Positions 25,175-33,686 are shown, counted from the first letter of the stretch. The stretch: 64,000 nt of DNA from CAYNRA01 sp046296415 (GCA_046296415.1 JBKBLN010000002.1:868001-932000), one strand, 5' to 3'. Translations and numbers: made by a program. Notes: generated from the letters alone by a model not told the origin.

Positions 25175-25777
25175 ATGAACATGGAAATAGATGAAGTCGA
25201 CGTACAAAACGCCTACCCGGAAAAAGATCAATATTTGATTTTTGACTCGGAATTTATGCCCCACATTGATTCCATGTACAATTTCGCGTACCGTTTGACC
25301 AATGATGAAGATGATGCCAACGATTTAGTTCAAGATACCTACCTCAAGGCATTTCGATTTATCAATTCATTTCAACGAGGAACTAATGCCAAAGCTTGGC
25401 TGTTTAGAATTCTGAAGAACAGTTTTATAAACGATTACCGACGGAAAAGCAAGGAACCTTCGAAGGTCGATTATCAGGATGTAGAAACTACCTATAATTC
25501 GTCAGAAGATGCCGAAGTGTCAGGTACAGTCGATTTACGAACGGAGACAGTTCAAGACATGATTGGCGATGAAGTTGCCAATGCGTTGAATGCCCTCCCG
25601 GTGGATTTCCGAACGGTCATCATTTTATGTGACATTGAAGGCTTCACCTACGAGGAAATGGCTAAAATCCTGGATATTCCCATTGGTACAGTTAGATCTC
25701 GGTTGCACCGTGCCCGGAATTTATTGAAAGATAAGCTAAGAACATACGCCAACACGTTGGGCTACAGAGAGAGTTGA
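25175..25777 (+). CDS. ECF-type RNA polymerase sigma factor
   Basis: A 200-residue sigma factor with region 2 (FAYRLTNDEDDANDLVQDTY, KAWLFRILKNSFINDYRRKSK) and region 4 (ALNALPVDFRTVIILCDIEGF, GTVRSRLHRARNLLKDKL). The acidic linker between them and the length match the large Bacteroidota group of conserved, constitutive-type ECF factors. The following gene, 36 bases on, encodes a zinc-finger-like partner, so this is a sigma/anti-sigma pair. The genes controlled are unknown. Confidence 0.92.
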   Translation: MNMEIDEVDVQNAYPEKDQYLIFDSEFMPHIDSMYNFAYRLTNDEDDANDLVQDTYLKAFRFINSFQRGTNAKAWLFRILKNSFINDYRRKSKEPSKVDYQDVETTYNSSEDAEVSGTVDLRTETVQDMIGDEVANALNALPVDFRTVIILCDIEGFTYEEMAKILDIPIGTVRSRLHRARNLLKDKLRTYANTLGYRES

Positions 25778-25813
25778 TATTGATTTGAAGACATTAAGTG
25801 ATATAGAAAACCA

Positions 25814-26140
25814 ATGAGTGAGTCGCCTGTCACCGTACCACAGAAACAGCATTGTGAAAACCATCAACGATGCATGGAAATGATTCAAGCCGTTTTGGAT
25901 GGCTCTGCCACCCCCGAGGAAATGGAACATTTCAAGAACAACATTGAATCCTGTCTGCCGTGTATCGAAGGATATCAGCTGGAGAAAGAGGTCAAACAAA
26001 GTATTTCTCAAAAAGTCGAAAAAAAATGCTGTCCTGGCAAAACAGTAGACGATATCAAGAAAAAAATTGGGCTTGCTCTTTCACTGGCCGCTCTATTTGC
26101 CTTACAATATTCCATCTACCACGCAGCATTTACGATTTGA
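25814..26140 (+). CDS. Putative zinc-finger anti-sigma factor
   Basis: A 108-residue cysteine-rich protein directly after the sigma gene. It has CLPC at 47-50 and a CCPG at 72-75, as in Bacteroidota anti-sigma proteins of the zf-HC2 type. The histidine usually four residues before the first cysteine is asparagine (Asn43 in KNNIESC); His39 is the nearest alternative ligand. The last 25 residues are hydrophobic (LALSLAALFALQYSIYHAAF), possibly a membrane anchor. I infer that it binds and holds the upstream sigma factor, perhaps in a redox- or zinc-dependent way. Confidence 0.75.
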   Translation: MSESPVTVPQKQHCENHQRCMEMIQAVLDGSATPEEMEHFKNNIESCLPCIEGYQLEKEVKQSISQKVEKKCCPGKTVDDIKKKIGLALSLAALFALQYSIYHAAFTI

Positions 26141-26143
26141 TCG

Positions 26144-26151
26144 TATATTTG
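26144..26151 (+). promoter_or_regulatory. Possible promoter -7 box for gmk
   Basis: TATATTTG matches TAnnTTTG and starts three bases after the anti-sigma stop. Transcription would begin near 26158 and run through the hairpin at 26167-26191 before reaching gmk. Confidence 0.45.
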
Positions 26152-26166
26152 CCATATCATTCATCC

Positions 26167-26198
26167 ATTCCACTGAGCTTCTCAGTGGAATTTCTTTT
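26167..26198 (+). terminator. Hairpin before gmk: terminator or leader hairpin
   Basis: A perfect 11-bp stem (attccactgag / ctcagtggaat) with a 3-base loop is followed by ttctttt. It fits a terminator for the sigma/anti-sigma unit, but lies downstream of a -7 box, so it may instead act in the gmk leader. Confidence 0.65.
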
Positions 26199-26214
26199 AA
26201 AATGAACCTCTCTC

Positions 26215-26814
26215 ATGGGAAAAGCCATTATTTTTTGTGCTCCATCTGGATCTGGGAAAACCACGCTAGTTAAGCACCTCTTACAGCACCATCAAAATTT
26301 GGGTTTCTCCATTTCGGCTTGTACCCGTGACAGACGGGGTCGGAATGAAGTCAATGGACAAGACTATTATTTCCTAAGCATCGAGGAATTTCATCAGAAA
26401 ATTCAAGAACAGGCATTCATTGAATGGGAGGAAGTTTACCCCGGAGGCTACTATGGTACTCTAAAATCCGAAATAGAACGGTTGTGGGCAGCGGGCAAAA
26501 ATGTCATTTTTGACGTTGATGTCAAAGGGGGCTTAAAACTCAAAGAATACTTTGGTGACAAGGCTTTAGCCATTTTTGTAAAAGTACCCTCTATGGAAGA
26601 ATTGGAGCGGCGCTTGCGTGAACGAGGAACTGAAACCGAGGAAAGTCTATCCAAAAGATTATACAAAATGCAGTTTGAGATGACATTTCAGAATCGATTT
26701 GATATCATTCTCCTGAATGATGATCTGGAAACCTCGCAACAAAAAGCCGAAGAACTGTATCGCTCCTTCCAAGAGGATACACTGCAAATTCCTGAAAAGC
26801 CTTGGTTGGTATGA
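26215..26814 (+). CDS. gmk: Guanylate kinase
   Basis: A 199-residue guanylate kinase, phosphorylating GMP to GDP. It shows the P-loop APSGSGKTTLVKHLL, the GMP-binding SISACTRDRRGRNEVNGQDY and YYGTLKSEIE segments, and the lid region RLRERGTETEESLSKRL. Length is normal. Its stop overlaps the nadD ATG as ATGA, so the two are translationally coupled. Confidence 0.97.
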   Translation: MGKAIIFCAPSGSGKTTLVKHLLQHHQNLGFSISACTRDRRGRNEVNGQDYYFLSIEEFHQKIQEQAFIEWEEVYPGGYYGTLKSEIERLWAAGKNVIFDVDVKGGLKLKEYFGDKALAIFVKVPSMEELERRLRERGTETEESLSKRLYKMQFEMTFQNRFDIILLNDDLETSQQKAEELYRSFQEDTLQIPEKPWLV

Positions 26815-27392
26815 GTAAAAAGATTGGATTGTTTTTTGGCTCCTTTAATCCCATTCATGTTGGGCACCTCATCATTGCCAATACCATGGCCTACCAGACA
26901 GACTTAGATGAGGTATGGTTTGTGGTATCGCCTCAAAATCCGTTTAAAAAAAACAAAAGTTTATTGCATGAATTCGACCGGCTCACATTGGTAGAAAAGG
27001 CCATTTCAGCCAATTATAAACTAAAAGCCACCGACATCGAATTCCATCTCTCCAAACCCTCCTACACCATTGACACACTCACGGTACTGGCTGAGAAATA
27101 CCCTCAACATCAATTTGTTTTACTCATGGGAGAGGATAATCTCGTCCAGTTCGAACAATGGAAAAACTATGATAAAATACTGGAATATTACCAGCTATAT
27201 GTCTACCCAAGACCTAATACTGGGGAACATTCCTTTAAGAATCACCCTAAAGTCAAATTCATTCCTGCACCTTTATTGGATATTTCAGCTACCTATATTA
27301 GAAAATGCATACAGGAGGGGTATCCTATCCAATATTTAGTGGCTGATGAAGTGGCCGAGTATATTCGTTGGAAAAAGTTTTACCTATCCTGA
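26811..27392 (+). CDS. nadD: Nicotinate-nucleotide adenylyltransferase
   Basis: The ATG at 26811, overlapping the gmk stop, gives 193 residues. NadD joins ATP to nicotinate mononucleotide in NAD synthesis. It has the nucleotidyltransferase motif FFGSFNPIHVGHL, KPSYTIDTL, LLMGEDNLVQFEQWKNY and the C-terminal DISATYIRKCI (ISSTxIR motif). A TTG three codons upstream was not used. Its 3' end overlaps the converging coaX gene by 13 bases. Confidence 0.95.
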   Translation: MSKKIGLFFGSFNPIHVGHLIIANTMAYQTDLDEVWFVVSPQNPFKKNKSLLHEFDRLTLVEKAISANYKLKATDIEFHLSKPSYTIDTLTVLAEKYPQHQFVLLMGEDNLVQFEQWKNYDKILEYYQLYVYPRPNTGEHSFKNHPKVKFIPAPLLDISATYIRKCIQEGYPIQYLVADEVAEYIRWKKFYLS

Positions 27393-28153
27393 GAACGTAC
27401 CTTAGCGATCTCAAGCAACCCTTCCAGAGTTAAATTAATATTGACTTCCACAAACTCGCCATGGAGTGTGGAAATGATGGAGGACAACCCACCCGTTGCA
27501 AGAGCAATGCAATCACCATCCATTTCCCGTCTAATTTTTCGAATCATGGACCGTACCAAACCCTCATACCCCCATAAAATACCTGCCTGAATCGAATGAA
27601 TGGTATTCGTACCAATGACTGATTGCGGTAACTCCAGAGGCACTTCCGGCAATTGGGCGGTATGTGCGAATAAGGCTTTAACCGCTGTCTTTAAACCAGG
27701 TACAATCGATACGCCTTTAATTTTTCCATCACCCGATACCACGGTAAATGTCAATGCCGTACCAAAATCAATGACCACACAATTTCTTTTATACTTTTGA
27801 TAGGCTGCGACAGCGTTGGCGATGAGGTCGCTACCGATTTCGGAAGGATCATCAATCGTTAGATCAAGGGAAGGGAAAACGGTTGCATCCACCACAATGG
27901 GTAAACAACCCAATAATTGGGTGACAGTTTGATGTAAAATCGGGGTAATGGAAGGTACAACCGAGCTTAATACGATTTGGTTGAACTGATCCAGAGGAAT
28001 CGATTTTTCAAAAAGTATTTGGCGAAATTGATGCTCAAAATAACCTTGTGAAGCCTCCCGAATCGAAGGTATTCGAAACGTATCGACTATCGTTTGACCA
28101 TCCGATACCCCACAAGTGGCATCGGTATTTCCTACATCGATTAGAAGAATCAT
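27380..28153 (-). CDS. coaX: Type III pantothenate kinase
   Basis: The ATG at 28153 (MILLIDVGNTDATCGV) gives 257 residues; eight codons of upstream open frame are not family-like. CoaX phosphorylates pantothenate, the first step of CoA synthesis. The ASKHA-fold blocks are present: DVGNT at 6-10, VIDFGTALTF near 128, VPGLKTAVKALF and LATGGL. The usual GxDR motif reads GSDL (107-110), so the arginine believed to bind pantothenate is leucine, and the normal TTFD after GTA is LTFT. It may have weakened or altered activity. It converges on nadD. Confidence 0.88.
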   Translation of the reverse strand: MILLIDVGNTDATCGVSDGQTIVDTFRIPSIREASQGYFEHQFRQILFEKSIPLDQFNQIVLSSVVPSITPILHQTVTQLLGCLPIVVDATVFPSLDLTIDDPSEIGSDLIANAVAAYQKYKRNCVVIDFGTALTFTVVSGDGKIKGVSIVPGLKTAVKALFAHTAQLPEVPLELPQSVIGTNTIHSIQAGILWGYEGLVRSMIRKIRREMDGDCIALATGGLSSIISTLHGEFVEVNINLTLEGLLEIAKVRSQDR

Positions 28154-28300
28154 AAGGTTAAATTGGATGAAAGGCAAAATTGTTGGAAAATATTCGAAAT
28201 TCAGCGGGCAAACCTTGGATAATTTACAAAGTGATTCATCCTCAGTTGAGATAGCCTAAGGAAAAAGTAAACAATTCTTTTCCAAATCAAAAAAAGGCGG

Positions 28301-28308
28301 TAAATTTG
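28301..28308 (+). promoter_or_regulatory. Promoter -7 box for yceD-rpmF
   Basis: TAAATTTG matches TAnnTTTG and lies 18 bases before the GTG start of the YceD gene. A -33 TTG is not clear. The remaining gap 28178-28300 shows no gene. Confidence 0.5.
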
Positions 28309-28326
28309 CATCTTTTCTGACTCATA

Positions 28327-28893
28327 GTGAAAAAGGAACTTAGAGCATATAGCTTAGCAATACAGGGGTTAGAGGATAAACAATACCTCTATGATTTTGA
28401 GGGTGACAAAACATTTTTTGCCGCCTTTGATCAAGATTTCATTGAGGAAGGCCACTTCAAAGCTGAGGTTGTTTTGGACAAATCCTCGACAATGTTGCGT
28501 CTGAAGTTCCTTGTTACAGGTGAAGTGCAGCTAGTGTGTGATCGTAGTTTAGAGTTGTATTGGGAGCCTTTTGAAGTTCGGGAGGAATATATTTTTAAAT
28601 TTGGTGATCGGTCTGACATCCTTGCGGATTCCATCGAATTGATTCCTTTCGGAACTCCTGAGATTGATATTTCGCAGCATCTTCTGGACTTTATCATTCT
28701 TGCACTTCCAATGAAGCGGATTCATCCCGATGTTCGAACAGAGGAAGACGAAGCTGACGACGATGTAACAGCTATCTGGGTATACAGTGATGGCGTACAT
28801 GAACCAGAGGAAGAATTAACTAAGGAGGAAGAGGAAGAAAAGGAAATGGATCCCCGATGGGCAGCCCTCCAAAATTGGAAGAGTAAAAATTGA
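28327..28893 (+). CDS. YceD/DUF177 family protein
   Basis: A 188-residue protein of the DUF177 family, started by GTG. The family is recognised by its position before rpmF, by the CDRSLELYWEPFEV-type block (VQLVCDRSLELY near 75) and by the very acidic tail (EEELTKEEEEEKEMD). DUF177 proteins have been linked to 23S rRNA processing and to L32 production. The rpmF gene follows after 31 bases, and plsX after that, the classical conserved order. Confidence 0.9.
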   Translation: MKKELRAYSLAIQGLEDKQYLYDFEGDKTFFAAFDQDFIEEGHFKAEVVLDKSSTMLRLKFLVTGEVQLVCDRSLELYWEPFEVREEYIFKFGDRSDILADSIELIPFGTPEIDISQHLLDFIILALPMKRIHPDVRTEEDEADDDVTAIWVYSDGVHEPEEELTKEEEEEKEMDPRWAALQNWKSKN

Positions 28894-28924
28894 TTTTTAT
28901 ACGTTAAATAGGTTTAATTAAAAG

Positions 28925-29110
28925 ATGGCACATCCCAAACGAAGAGTCTCCACGACTCGTAGAGATAAGCGTAGAACGCATGATGCGTTGACCACGAAGG
29001 CTTTGTCGGTAGACAGCACCACGGGTGAGATTCACGTTCGTCACAGAGCGCACGTGTACGAAGGCAATTTGTATTACAAGGGTAAATTGGTGGTTGAAAA
29101 CTACCAATAA
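28925..29110 (+). CDS. rpmF: 50S ribosomal protein L32
   Basis: A 61-residue basic protein starting MAHPKRRVSTTRRDKRRTHD, the L32 hallmark. The second half (STTGEIHVRHRAHVYEGNLY) corresponds to the zinc-ribbon region, but contains no cysteine, so this is a zinc-independent form. Co-transcribed with the upstream yceD gene; a terminator-like hairpin separates it from plsX. Confidence 0.96.
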   Translation: MAHPKRRVSTTRRDKRRTHDALTTKALSVDSTTGEIHVRHRAHVYEGNLYYKGKLVVENYQ

Positions 29111-29128
29111 GCATATCCTCCCTCACTT

Positions 29129-29165
29129 AGGTAACTGAAGATATCCTCTTCGGTTACCTATTTTT
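29129..29165 (+). terminator. Terminator or attenuator between rpmF and plsX
   Basis: A 13-bp stem with one wobble pair (aggtaactgaaga / tcttcggttacct) and a 5-base loop is followed by attttt. It may reduce or stop transcription from yceD-rpmF into plsX. Confidence 0.75.
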
Positions 29166-29218
29166 GCGCGTAGGCGTGTGTACTTCTTTTTTGACCTGAT
29201 TACGCAAAATACCTATTT

Positions 29219-30160
29219 ATGAAAATTGCAGTGGATGCCATGGGTGGCGACTTCGCTCCCAAGGCTGTTGTTGAAGGGGTATTGTTGGCAGCCCAAGAGT
29301 TGCCAGAAAACACAAAGATCGTTTTGATCGGTCAGCAAGGCCCAATTCTAGACTTGCTGCGTCAGGCCTCCTACCCTGCCGGTACTATCGAAATAGTTCA
29401 TGCAGACGAAATCATTGAAATGGACGAGCACCCAACGCGTGCCCTTTCCCAGAAGCCAAATTCCAGTATCAACGTTGGTTTTAAACTCTTGAAAGAGAAA
29501 CAAGTGGACGCCTTCTGCAGCGCTGGAAATACAGGTGCTATGATGGTGGGATCTCTGTTTTCTTTAAAAACAGTGGATTCAATCCAACGTCCACCCATTG
29601 CCGGATTTTTTCCATTGATTAATGGGGGTTACAGCCTGATGTTGGACATCGGCGCCAATGCAGATTGTAAACCCGAAATTTTGGTTCAATTTGCTGAATT
29701 AGGCTCTCTGTATGCCCAATTTACACTCGGAATTCAAAATCCTCGCGTCGCCTTACTTTCTATTGGAGAAGAAGAACAAAAGGGATCGACCGTTGTGCAA
29801 GCAGCACATCAGTTGATGAAAACCAATAAAAAAATTCAATTTATTGGAAATATCGAAGGGCGTCACATGTTCGAAGGACACGCTGACGTCATCGTCACCG
29901 AAGGATTCACCGGAAACGTCATTTTCAAAATGGGTGAATCGCTTTATGATTATGCCGCGTCCCAAGGTATCTCGGACCCACTCATTAATCGCATGAACTA
30001 TGAGGTTGTGGGAGGAAGTCCTATCATCGGAGTTCGCGGGAATGTAATTGTAGCTCATGGGATTTCCTCCCCACTGGCTATTAAAAACATGATTTTCCTC
30101 GCTCAAAAACAAGTTCAGTCGAAGGTGGCTACCAAAATCGAAGAAGCCTTCGCTGAATAA
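29219..30160 (+). CDS. plsX: Phosphate acyltransferase PlsX
   Basis: A 313-residue PlsX, which makes acyl-phosphate from acyl-ACP for phospholipid synthesis. It begins MKIAVDAMGGDFAPKAVVEG and has SAGNTGAMM, RPPIAGFFP, MLDIGANADCKPE, ALLSIGEEEQKG and VIVTEGFTGNV, all family marks. fabH follows after 23 bases, consistent with a shared operon for lipid synthesis. Confidence 0.97.
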   Translation: MKIAVDAMGGDFAPKAVVEGVLLAAQELPENTKIVLIGQQGPILDLLRQASYPAGTIEIVHADEIIEMDEHPTRALSQKPNSSINVGFKLLKEKQVDAFCSAGNTGAMMVGSLFSLKTVDSIQRPPIAGFFPLINGGYSLMLDIGANADCKPEILVQFAELGSLYAQFTLGIQNPRVALLSIGEEEQKGSTVVQAAHQLMKTNKKIQFIGNIEGRHMFEGHADVIVTEGFTGNVIFKMGESLYDYAASQGISDPLINRMNYEVVGGSPIIGVRGNVIVAHGISSPLAIKNMIFLAQKQVQSKVATKIEEAFAE

Positions 30161-30183
30161 TCGATCGCATAAACTAACTGAAA

Positions 30184-31191
30184 ATGAAAATACGCGCGGC
30201 CATTACGGGGGTTCAAGGATATGTCCCAGAGTATATCCTAACCAACCAGGAATTGGAAAAGATGGTGGAAACCAATGATGAATGGATTACCACCCGAACC
30301 GGCATCAAGGAGCGTCGAATCCTAAAGGGTGAAGGTTTAGGTACATCTTTCATGGCAGCTGAAGCTGTTAGAGGTTTGCTAAAAAAAACCAATACCGACC
30401 CAAAAGATATCGACCTTGTCATTTGTGCCACCGTGACACCCGATTATCTATTCCCTTCAACCGCCAACCTAGTTTGCACGCAAGTCGGAATTCCCACCAT
30501 CGGAAGTTTTGATATCCTGGCAGCTTGTTCTGGCTTTCTCTATGCTCTGTCCACAGGAGCCCAATTCATCGAATCTGGCAGATATAAAAAAGTAATTGTC
30601 ATTGGAGGAGATAAAATGTCATCCATCATCGATTACACCGACCGCACCACTTGCGTTTTATTTGGAGATGGAGCTGGCGCTGTATTACTGGAACCCACCA
30701 CTGAGGATGTAGGAATCCATGACTTTTTGTTAAAATCAGATGGTACAGGTGAAAATCACTTGATGATGAAGGGGGGTGGATCCCGTTTCCCCGCATCTCA
30801 TGATACCATCGACCAGCGATTGCATCATATCACCCAAGAAGGCCCCGCAGTTTTTAAATTTGCAGTAACCAACATGGCGGATGTTTCGGCAGAAATCATG
30901 GAAAGAAATCATCTGACGGGTGATGATATCCAGTGGCTGGTACCACACCAAGCCAACAAACGGATCATCGACGCCACAGCGAATCGCATGGGAATCGGAC
31001 CTGAAAAAGTGATGCTCAATATCCAAAAATATGGTAACACTACTGCAGGAACTATCCCACTTTGCTTGTGGGATTACGAAAGTCAATTAAAAAAAGGAGA
31101 TAATGTAGTTCTTGCCGCCTTTGGTGGTGGATTTACTTGGGGTTCATGTTACCTCAAGTGGGCTTACGATGCTCCATCCAAATCAGAATAA
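30184..31191 (+). CDS. fabH: Beta-ketoacyl-ACP synthase III
   Basis: A 335-residue FabH, condensing acetyl-CoA with malonyl-ACP to start fatty acid synthesis. The triad is visible: Cys in ILAACSGFLYAL, His in LVPHQANKRI and Asn in YGNTTAGTIPL. The N-terminal ITGVQGYVPEYILTNQELEKM and TRTGIKERR are typical. It sits between plsX and efp and is almost certainly part of one transcript. Confidence 0.97.
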   Translation: MKIRAAITGVQGYVPEYILTNQELEKMVETNDEWITTRTGIKERRILKGEGLGTSFMAAEAVRGLLKKTNTDPKDIDLVICATVTPDYLFPSTANLVCTQVGIPTIGSFDILAACSGFLYALSTGAQFIESGRYKKVIVIGGDKMSSIIDYTDRTTCVLFGDGAGAVLLEPTTEDVGIHDFLLKSDGTGENHLMMKGGGSRFPASHDTIDQRLHHITQEGPAVFKFAVTNMADVSAEIMERNHLTGDDIQWLVPHQANKRIIDATANRMGIGPEKVMLNIQKYGNTTAGTIPLCLWDYESQLKKGDNVVLAAFGGGFTWGSCYLKWAYDAPSKSE

Positions 31192-31217
31192 CCCCTGAAT
31201 TAATTAGAAAAATACGC

Positions 31218-31787
31218 ATGGCAACAACAGCTGACTTCAGAAATGGCCTTTGCTTAGAATGGAACAACGATCTATACAGCATCGTCGAATTCCAACACGT
31301 TAAACCAGGCAAAGGTGCCGCGTTTGTACGCACCAAACTTCGCAACTTAAAAACAGGTCGTGTTTTAGACAATACTTTTTCAGCAGGTGAAAAAGTCGTC
31401 ACGGCTCGAGTGGAAAAACATACTTTCCAATTTCTTTACAAAGATGATTTTGGGTTTAATTTCATGAACAATGAAACCTTCGAGCAAATGAGTCTCGAAG
31501 AGGCCATGGTTCCCCAATCTGATCTCATGAAAGAAGGACAAGAGGTGGGTGTTTTGATCCATGCAGAAACGGAAACTCCTCTTTCGGTAGAACTTCCTGC
31601 CTATGTTGAACTTCGGGTTACTTATACCGAACCCGGTATCAAAGGAGATACCGCCACCAATGCATCCAAACCTGCTACGGTAGAAACGGGTGCCACCATT
31701 AAAGTTCCTCTTTTCATTGATAATGATGAGTTGATTCGGGTGAACACCGCAACGTATGAGTACGATTCCCGAGTCAAAGAAAAATAA
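31218..31787 (+). CDS. efp: Elongation factor P
   Basis: The ATG at 31218 (MATTADFRNGLCLEWNNDLY) gives 189 residues, the normal length; the upstream open frame lies inside fabH. EF-P helps ribosomes through proline runs. Its three domains are recognisable, with the tip loop VKPGKGAAFVRTKLRN carrying the conserved lysine near 35. The neighbouring genes are for lipid synthesis, and this order (efp before accB-accC) is common in bacteria. Confidence 0.95.
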   Translation: MATTADFRNGLCLEWNNDLYSIVEFQHVKPGKGAAFVRTKLRNLKTGRVLDNTFSAGEKVVTARVEKHTFQFLYKDDFGFNFMNNETFEQMSLEEAMVPQSDLMKEGQEVGVLIHAETETPLSVELPAYVELRVTYTEPGIKGDTATNASKPATVETGATIKVPLFIDNDELIRVNTATYEYDSRVKEK

Positions 31788-31841
31788 GATCAACTGATCT
31801 TTTCTTGTATCTTTATCCCAAGTTAACGCAATTTTTCCCGT

Positions 31842-32315
31842 ATGGAAACGAAAGAAATACAAAAACTCATTGACTTTATCTCCAATTCTGGTCTTGACGA
31901 AGTCAATATCGAAACAGCTGACTTGAAGCTTAATATCAAACGATATTCTCAAGTAGCTCCGGTGATCGCCGCCGCTCCTGTTGCTGTGACAGCACCGGCT
32001 CCAGCGCCTGTGGCTACGCCTGCAGCCGCTCCCGCCCTCGCGCCAACGGTTGCGGAAGCCCCAGCCGCCTCCAATCTCATCACCATTAAATCACCCATGA
32101 TTGGTACATTCTACCGTGCAGCAGGACCCGATAAACCTAATTTTATTGAGGTAGGTGATGATGTCGCGGCTGGCAAGGTGGTCTGTATCATCGAAGCCAT
32201 GAAGTTATTTAATGAAATTGAATCGGAAATTTCAGGAAAGATCGTTAAAATTTTAGTAGACGACGCCACACCGGTTGAATTTGACCAACCGCTGTTCTTG
32301 GTCGAACCCAAGTAA
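31842..32315 (+). CDS. accB: Acetyl-CoA carboxylase biotin carboxyl carrier protein
   Basis: A 157-residue BCCP. The N-terminal 40 residues form the AccC-binding part, a long Ala/Pro linker covers about 45-80, and the biotinyl domain follows with IIEAMKLFNEIES, whose lysine carries biotin. It works with AccC, encoded 27 bases downstream, to supply carboxybiotin for malonyl-CoA. A weak 6-bp hairpin at 31785-31797 follows the efp stop and may partly separate the units. Confidence 0.96.
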   Translation: METKEIQKLIDFISNSGLDEVNIETADLKLNIKRYSQVAPVIAAAPVAVTAPAPAPVATPAAAPALAPTVAEAPAASNLITIKSPMIGTFYRAAGPDKPNFIEVGDDVAAGKVVCIIEAMKLFNEIESEISGKIVKILVDDATPVEFDQPLFLVEPK

Positions 32316-32342
32316 TCGTTTGCTCACGTAAAGTACCCTGAT

Positions 32343-33686
32343 ATGTTCAAGAAAATTCTCATCGCTAACCGTGGTGAAATCGCCCTTCGGGTCATTAGAA
32401 CCTGCAAGGAAATGGGGATCAAAACCGTTGCGGTTTATTCCACCGCCGACCGTGACTCATTGCATGTGCGATTCGCGGACGAAGCCGTTTGCATCGGGCC
32501 AGCCCCTAGCAAACAATCGTATTTGAGTATTCAAAATATTATTTCTGCTGCTGAAATCACCAATGCCGATGCCATACATCCCGGTTACGGTTTTTTATCA
32601 GAAAATGCAGAATTCTCTCGAATCTGTGCAGAATACGGGATTAAGTTCATCGGGGCCACAGCAGACCAAATCAACCTCATGGGTGACAAGGCAACCGCCA
32701 AAGATACCATGAAAAAAGCGGGTGTGCCGGTCATTCCTGGGTCAGAAGGACTTTTGTCTTCCGTGGAGGAGGGACTCACCATTGCAGAGGAAATTGGCTA
32801 TCCTGTCATTGTGAAAGCTACCGCTGGAGGTGGTGGCCGTGGCATGCGGATCATCAAAAGCCCTGAGGATTTCCAAAAAGCTTGGGACGATGCCAAAATG
32901 GAATCTGGTGCAGCCTTTGGAAATGATGGACTGTACTTGGAAAAATTCGTGGAAGAACCTCGGCACATTGAAATCCAAATCGTTGGGGATCAATACGGTA
33001 AAGTATGCCATCTCTCCGAACGGGATTGTTCGATTCAACGGAGACACCAAAAACTAGTGGAAGAAACACCTTCCCCTATTCTTACCCAAGAACTTCGGGA
33101 AGAAATGGGTCAAGCCGCCATCAAAGGTGCACAAGCCATTGGTTATGAAGGAGCTGGAACGATCGAGTTCCTCGTCGATAAATACGGTAAGTTTTATTTC
33201 ATGGAAATGAATACCCGTATCCAGGTGGAACACCCAATTACGGAAGAAGTAACCGATTTCGATTTGATCAAAGAGCAAATTAAAGTTGCGGCAGGATTAC
33301 CCATTTCAGGAAAGAATTACTATCCGAAATTATTCTCTATGGAATGTCGTATCAATGCAGAGGATCCGAAAAACGGTTTTAGGCCTTCACCAGGTGTAAT
33401 CAAGAGCTTGCATTTACCAGGTGGCCATGGTGTTCGAGTAGATAGCCATGTATATGCAGGCTATGCTATTCCACCCAACTACGACTCCATGATCGCTAAA
33501 TTGATCGTGACAGCCCAAACACGGGAGGAAGTCATTGTTCGGATGAAAAGAGCTCTTCAAGAATTTTTTATTGAGGGTATCCAAACAACAATTCCTTTCC
33601 ACCTAAAACTTATGGATGATGAACAGTTCCAATCTGGCCAGTTCACCACCAAATTCTTAGAATCGTTTGATTTTTCAGATTTATAA
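32343..33686 (+). CDS. accC: Acetyl-CoA carboxylase, biotin carboxylase subunit
   Basis: A 447-residue ATP-grasp enzyme that carboxylates biotin on AccB. It has ILIANRGEIALRVIRTC, HPGYGFLSENAEFSR, the glycine-rich loop KATAGGGGRGMR, HIEIQIVGD, RDCSIQRRHQKLVEE and FMEMNTRIQVEHP. The full biotin carboxylase length is present. It is the last gene of the cluster and is followed by a strong terminator. Confidence 0.97.
   Translation: MFKKILIANRGEIALRVIRTCKEMGIKTVAVYSTADRDSLHVRFADEAVCIGPAPSKQSYLSIQNIISAAEITNADAIHPGYGFLSENAEFSRICAEYGIKFIGATADQINLMGDKATAKDTMKKAGVPVIPGSEGLLSSVEEGLTIAEEIGYPVIVKATAGGGGRGMRIIKSPEDFQKAWDDAKMESGAAFGNDGLYLEKFVEEPRHIEIQIVGDQYGKVCHLSERDCSIQRRHQKLVEETPSPILTQELREEMGQAAIKGAQAIGYEGAGTIEFLVDKYGKFYFMEMNTRIQVEHPITEEVTDFDLIKEQIKVAAGLPISGKNYYPKLFSMECRINAEDPKNGFRPSPGVIKSLHLPGGHGVRVDSHVYAGYAIPPNYDSMIAKLIVTAQTREEVIVRMKRALQEFFIEGIQTTIPFHLKLMDDEQFQSGQFTTKFLESFDFSDL

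Noticed and set aside
31785..31801. Hairpin after efp as a strong terminator
   Set aside because: Only about six base pairs, and with a poor T run; accB probably stays in the same transcript, so it is mentioned only under accB.
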